NCBI GenBank assembly: GCA_016194625.1
Contig: JACQBB010000429.1
Location: 1-5,571, forward strand
Source: Elusimicrobiota bacterium
GTDB lineage: Bacteria; Elusimicrobiota; Elusimicrobia; UBA1565; UBA9628
Length of the DNA stretch: 5,571 bases
Direction of reading: 5' to 3'
The position numbers and the translations under genes were made by a program. Positions 3,795-5,571 of this stretch are shown here, piece by piece (positions within the stretch are counted from its first letter, which is position 1; the number at the start of each line of letters is the position of its first letter). Under the pieces are notes generated by a model, which was given only the letters and a program-made list of their open reading frames with translations, did not search any database and was not told where the DNA came from.

Positions 3795-5320
3795 CAACGG
3801 CTCCACTTCAAGACGGCCCCGAGCGCGGACTTGGCGAAAGGCGTCAGGCGCGTGCGGTTGTACGCGTCGCCGAGCTTGCGCACGGCCTCCGCCTGCGTCG
3901 GATAGGGATGGATCGTCGCCCCGATGCCGGCCAGCCCCACGCCGTTGTTCATCGCCACCGAGATCTCGCTGATCATGTCGCCCGCGTGAGAGGCGACGAT
4001 GGTCGCTCCCAAGATCTCGTCGGTGCCGTCCTCGACCATGACCTTCACGAATCCCTCGGTCTCGCCGTCGAGGATCGCGCGGTCCACCTCGTCGAGCTTC
4101 TGCACGAAGGTCCGCACCTTCAAGCCCTTGGCCAGCGCCTCCTTCTCGTACAGCCCGACGTGCGCGATCTCAGGATCGGTGTATGTGCACCACGGGATCG
4201 TCAGCGCGCTGAAGCGCTTGCGTCCGAAGAACAGCGCGTTCTGGATCACGATGCGCGCCGAGAAGTCGGCGGTGTGGGTGAACTTGGGCGCCAGGCAGAT
4301 GTCGCCGGCGGCGTAGATATTCGGATTGGTGGTGCGCAGGCGGTCGTCGACCTTGACCCCGGACTTGTCGTAAGCCACGCCGACCTTGTCGAGGTCCAGG
4401 CCCTCCACGTTCGGAGCGCGGCCGACGCCCACCAGGACCGCGTCGAATTCCTTCGTGCCGGAAGTCCCGTGCTTGCTCTTGAAACGGACCTTGCTCGCCG
4501 CGCCCGCGCGCTCGACGCCCTCGATGTCGGTGCAGCACCAAAACTCGACGTTGTCCCGCTCGATCGCCTTGCGGACGATCGCCGCCGCGTCCTGGTCCTC
4601 GCGCGTCAGGAGACCGTGCATGGCCTCGAACAAGGTCACCTGCGAGCCGAAGCGCGCGAAAGCCTGCGCCATCTCGACGCCGATCGGTCCGGCGCCGATG
4701 ACGAGCAGGCGCTTGGGAAGCTCGGTCAGGGAGAAGACGGTCTCGTTCGTGAGGGCTCCCGACTCCTTAAGACCCGGGATGGGCAAGGCGACGGCCCGCG
4801 CGCCCGTGGCGATCACCGCTTTGGCGAAGCGGAGGGTCTTGCCGCCGACCTCGACGGTGTCGGAACCCGTGAAGCGACCCTGGCCGACGAACACGTCCAC
4901 GCCCATGCTCTTGTAGCGCGCCGCCGAGTCGTTGGCGCTGATCTCCGCGCGCAGGCGGCGCAGCCGCTCCATCACCGCCGGGAAATCCACAGAGACGCCG
5001 CCCACGTTGACTCCGTAGGCTCCGGCCCCGCGCACCTGCGCGACGGCGCGGGAGGCGCGGATCAGGGCCTTGGACGGCACGCAGCCCACGTTGAGGCAGT
5101 CGCCGCCCATCAGGTGCCGCTCGATCAGAGCGACCCTGGCGCCCAATCCCGCCGCGCCGATGGCGGTGACGAGGCCGGCCGTCCCTCCCCCGATCACGAC
5201 CAGGTTGTACCGCGCCGCGGGCTCGGGATTCACCCAATCCGGGGGGTGGACGTTGGAGAGGAGCTTGCGGTTGTGCTCGTCCAGGGGACGGATCGACTCG
5301 GCGACGGGTTCTTCAGACAT
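3794..5320 (-). CDS. MerA-like FAD/NAD(P) pyridine nucleotide-disulfide oxidoreductase
   Basis: This 508-residue class I flavoprotein disulfide reductase is of the kind often annotated as 'mercuric reductase' or dihydrolipoamide dehydrogenase-like. The FAD site is GGGTAG at 44-49 with E67 at the end of the second strand. The redox disulfide is C75-LNVG-C80 in the motif GGDCLNVGCVPSK. The NAD(P) site is GAGPIG at 209-214 with E232 ending the second strand, which suggests NADH rather than NADPH. The second FAD motif is YAAGDI at 336-341. The dimer interface domain begins near WCTYTDPEIAHVG (377-389). The C-terminus has HPYPTQAEA (471-479), so Tyr473 replaces the catalytic His of HxHPT while E478 remains. 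It lacks the N-terminal heavy-metal domain and the C-terminal CysCys pair of true MerA, so mercury reduction is doubtful. An extra vicinal pair, C262-C263, is present. Start: AAAGGAGAG precedes the ATG, and the upstream VTT gene's stop directly abuts it. Confidence 0.93.
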   Translation of the reverse strand: MSEEPVAESIRPLDEHNRKLLSNVHPPDWVNPEPAARYNLVVIGGGTAGLVTAIGAAGLGARVALIERHLMGGDCLNVGCVPSKALIRASRAVAQVRGAGAYGVNVGGVSVDFPAVMERLRRLRAEISANDSAARYKSMGVDVFVGQGRFTGSDTVEVGGKTLRFAKAVIATGARAVALPIPGLKESGALTNETVFSLTELPKRLLVIGAGPIGVEMAQAFARFGSQVTLFEAMHGLLTREDQDAAAIVRKAIERDNVEFWCCTDIEGVERAGAASKVRFKSKHGTSGTKEFDAVLVGVGRAPNVEGLDLDKVGVAYDKSGVKVDDRLRTTNPNIYAAGDICLAPKFTHTADFSARIVIQNALFFGRKRFSALTIPWCTYTDPEIAHVGLYEKEALAKGLKVRTFVQKLDEVDRAILDGETEGFVKVMVEDGTDEILGATIVASHAGDMISEISVAMNNGVGLAGIGATIHPYPTQAEAVRKLGDAYNRTRLTPFAKSALGAVLKWSR

Positions 5321-5571
5321 TCAGCTCTCCTTTCGACTCGTCGTGACCTTGGCGGACAGCGCGCGCTTGGCCGTCCGCCCGACCAGCCACGCGGCGACGG
5401 CGGTGGCCGCCAGGCCCGCGGCATACAACGCCCACTCGGCGGGCGTCCGCGCGCGCGAGCCGCCTCGCGCCGCCTCGCCGGCCGCGGCGCCGAGAGAGAC
5501 GTATAAGAACGTCCCGGGCATCATCCCGATCCAGGACGCGAGCGTGTACTCCCCCGCGCCGACCGTGGTCA
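5321..5571 (-). CDS. TVP38/TMEM64 (VTT-domain) membrane protein, C-terminal part (runs off the right edge)
   Basis: About 83 C-terminal codons are visible; the frame continues past 5571, so the ATG at 5524 is internal rather than the start. The segment EYTLASWIGMMPGTFLYVSLGA matches the final conserved element of VTT proteins (the G-M-x-P-G-T-F-x-Y-V-x-L-G pattern). It is followed by a polar linker, one more hydrophobic helix (WALYAAGLAATAVAAWLVG) and a basic cytoplasmic tail (RTAKRAL...SRKES). The stop codon directly abuts the ATG of the MerA-like gene and contains part of its ribosome-site region, so the two are co-transcribed. It is a second VTT protein in the operon, on the other side of the flavoprotein from the gene at 3035-3706. 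The N-terminal two thirds and the operon promoter are outside the window. Confidence 0.85.
   Translation of the reverse strand, partial: TTVGAGEYTLASWIGMMPGTFLYVSLGAAAGEAARGGSRARTPAEWALYAAGLAATAVAAWLVGRTAKRALSAKVTTSRKES

Noticed and set aside
3794..5320. Calling the flavoprotein merA / mercury resistance
   Set aside because: There is no HMA domain, no C-terminal vicinal Cys pair, and no merR, merT or merP-like gene in the window.
3611..5506. Long 631-codon plus-strand open frame antisense to the flavoprotein gene
   Set aside because: It is an antisense shadow of a strongly biased GC-rich gene. The product is a low-complexity Arg/Asp/His-rich string without domains, while the minus strand encodes an unmistakable flavoprotein.

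Overview
This window is chromosomal-looking DNA from a very GC-rich bacterium. The protein-coding frames prefer G or C at third codon positions, and the operons are tight with clear Shine-Dalgarno sites. The visible families (ECF sigma factor, PiT phosphate transporter, AhpD/CMD proteins, VTT membrane proteins, MerA-like flavoprotein) are widespread, so I cannot name a phylum from sequence alone. I see no transposase, CRISPR array, tRNA, rRNA or phage gene.

The layout is two convergent operons plus the start of a divergent gene at the left edge. Bases 1-200 (minus) hold the N-terminus of an ECF-type sigma factor that runs off the window. From 297 to 2837 (plus) lies a compact run of five genes. 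They are a PiT-family inorganic phosphate transporter, a 55-residue eight-cysteine zinc-finger protein, an AhpD-like 'peroxidase-related' protein, a 51-residue single-pass membrane protein, and a second AhpD/CMD-fold protein. The zinc-finger gene and the first AhpD-like gene overlap by ATGA, so they are probably translationally coupled. The zinc-finger and small membrane genes are short and easily missed.

Bases 2838-2904 contain three adjacent inverted repeats. The central one is a perfect 14-bp stem and probably ends transcription from both sides. From 5571 back to 2895 (minus) lies a second operon. It holds the C-terminal end of a TVP38/TMEM64 (VTT-domain) membrane protein, a MerA-like FAD/NAD(P) disulfide oxidoreductase, a 26-codon leader-like ORF, a second VTT-domain protein that appears to start with TTG inside the leader's stop, and a doubtful 47-residue ORF ending at the terminator.

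Functionally, the plus operon pairs phosphate import with two CxxC-type peroxidase-fold proteins. The minus operon places a soluble flavin disulfide reductase between two VTT membrane proteins, which suggests membrane-linked thiol/redox chemistry or metal handling. The flavoprotein lacks the metal-binding features of true mercuric reductase and has Tyr where the family's catalytic His normally sits. Its substrate is therefore unknown.
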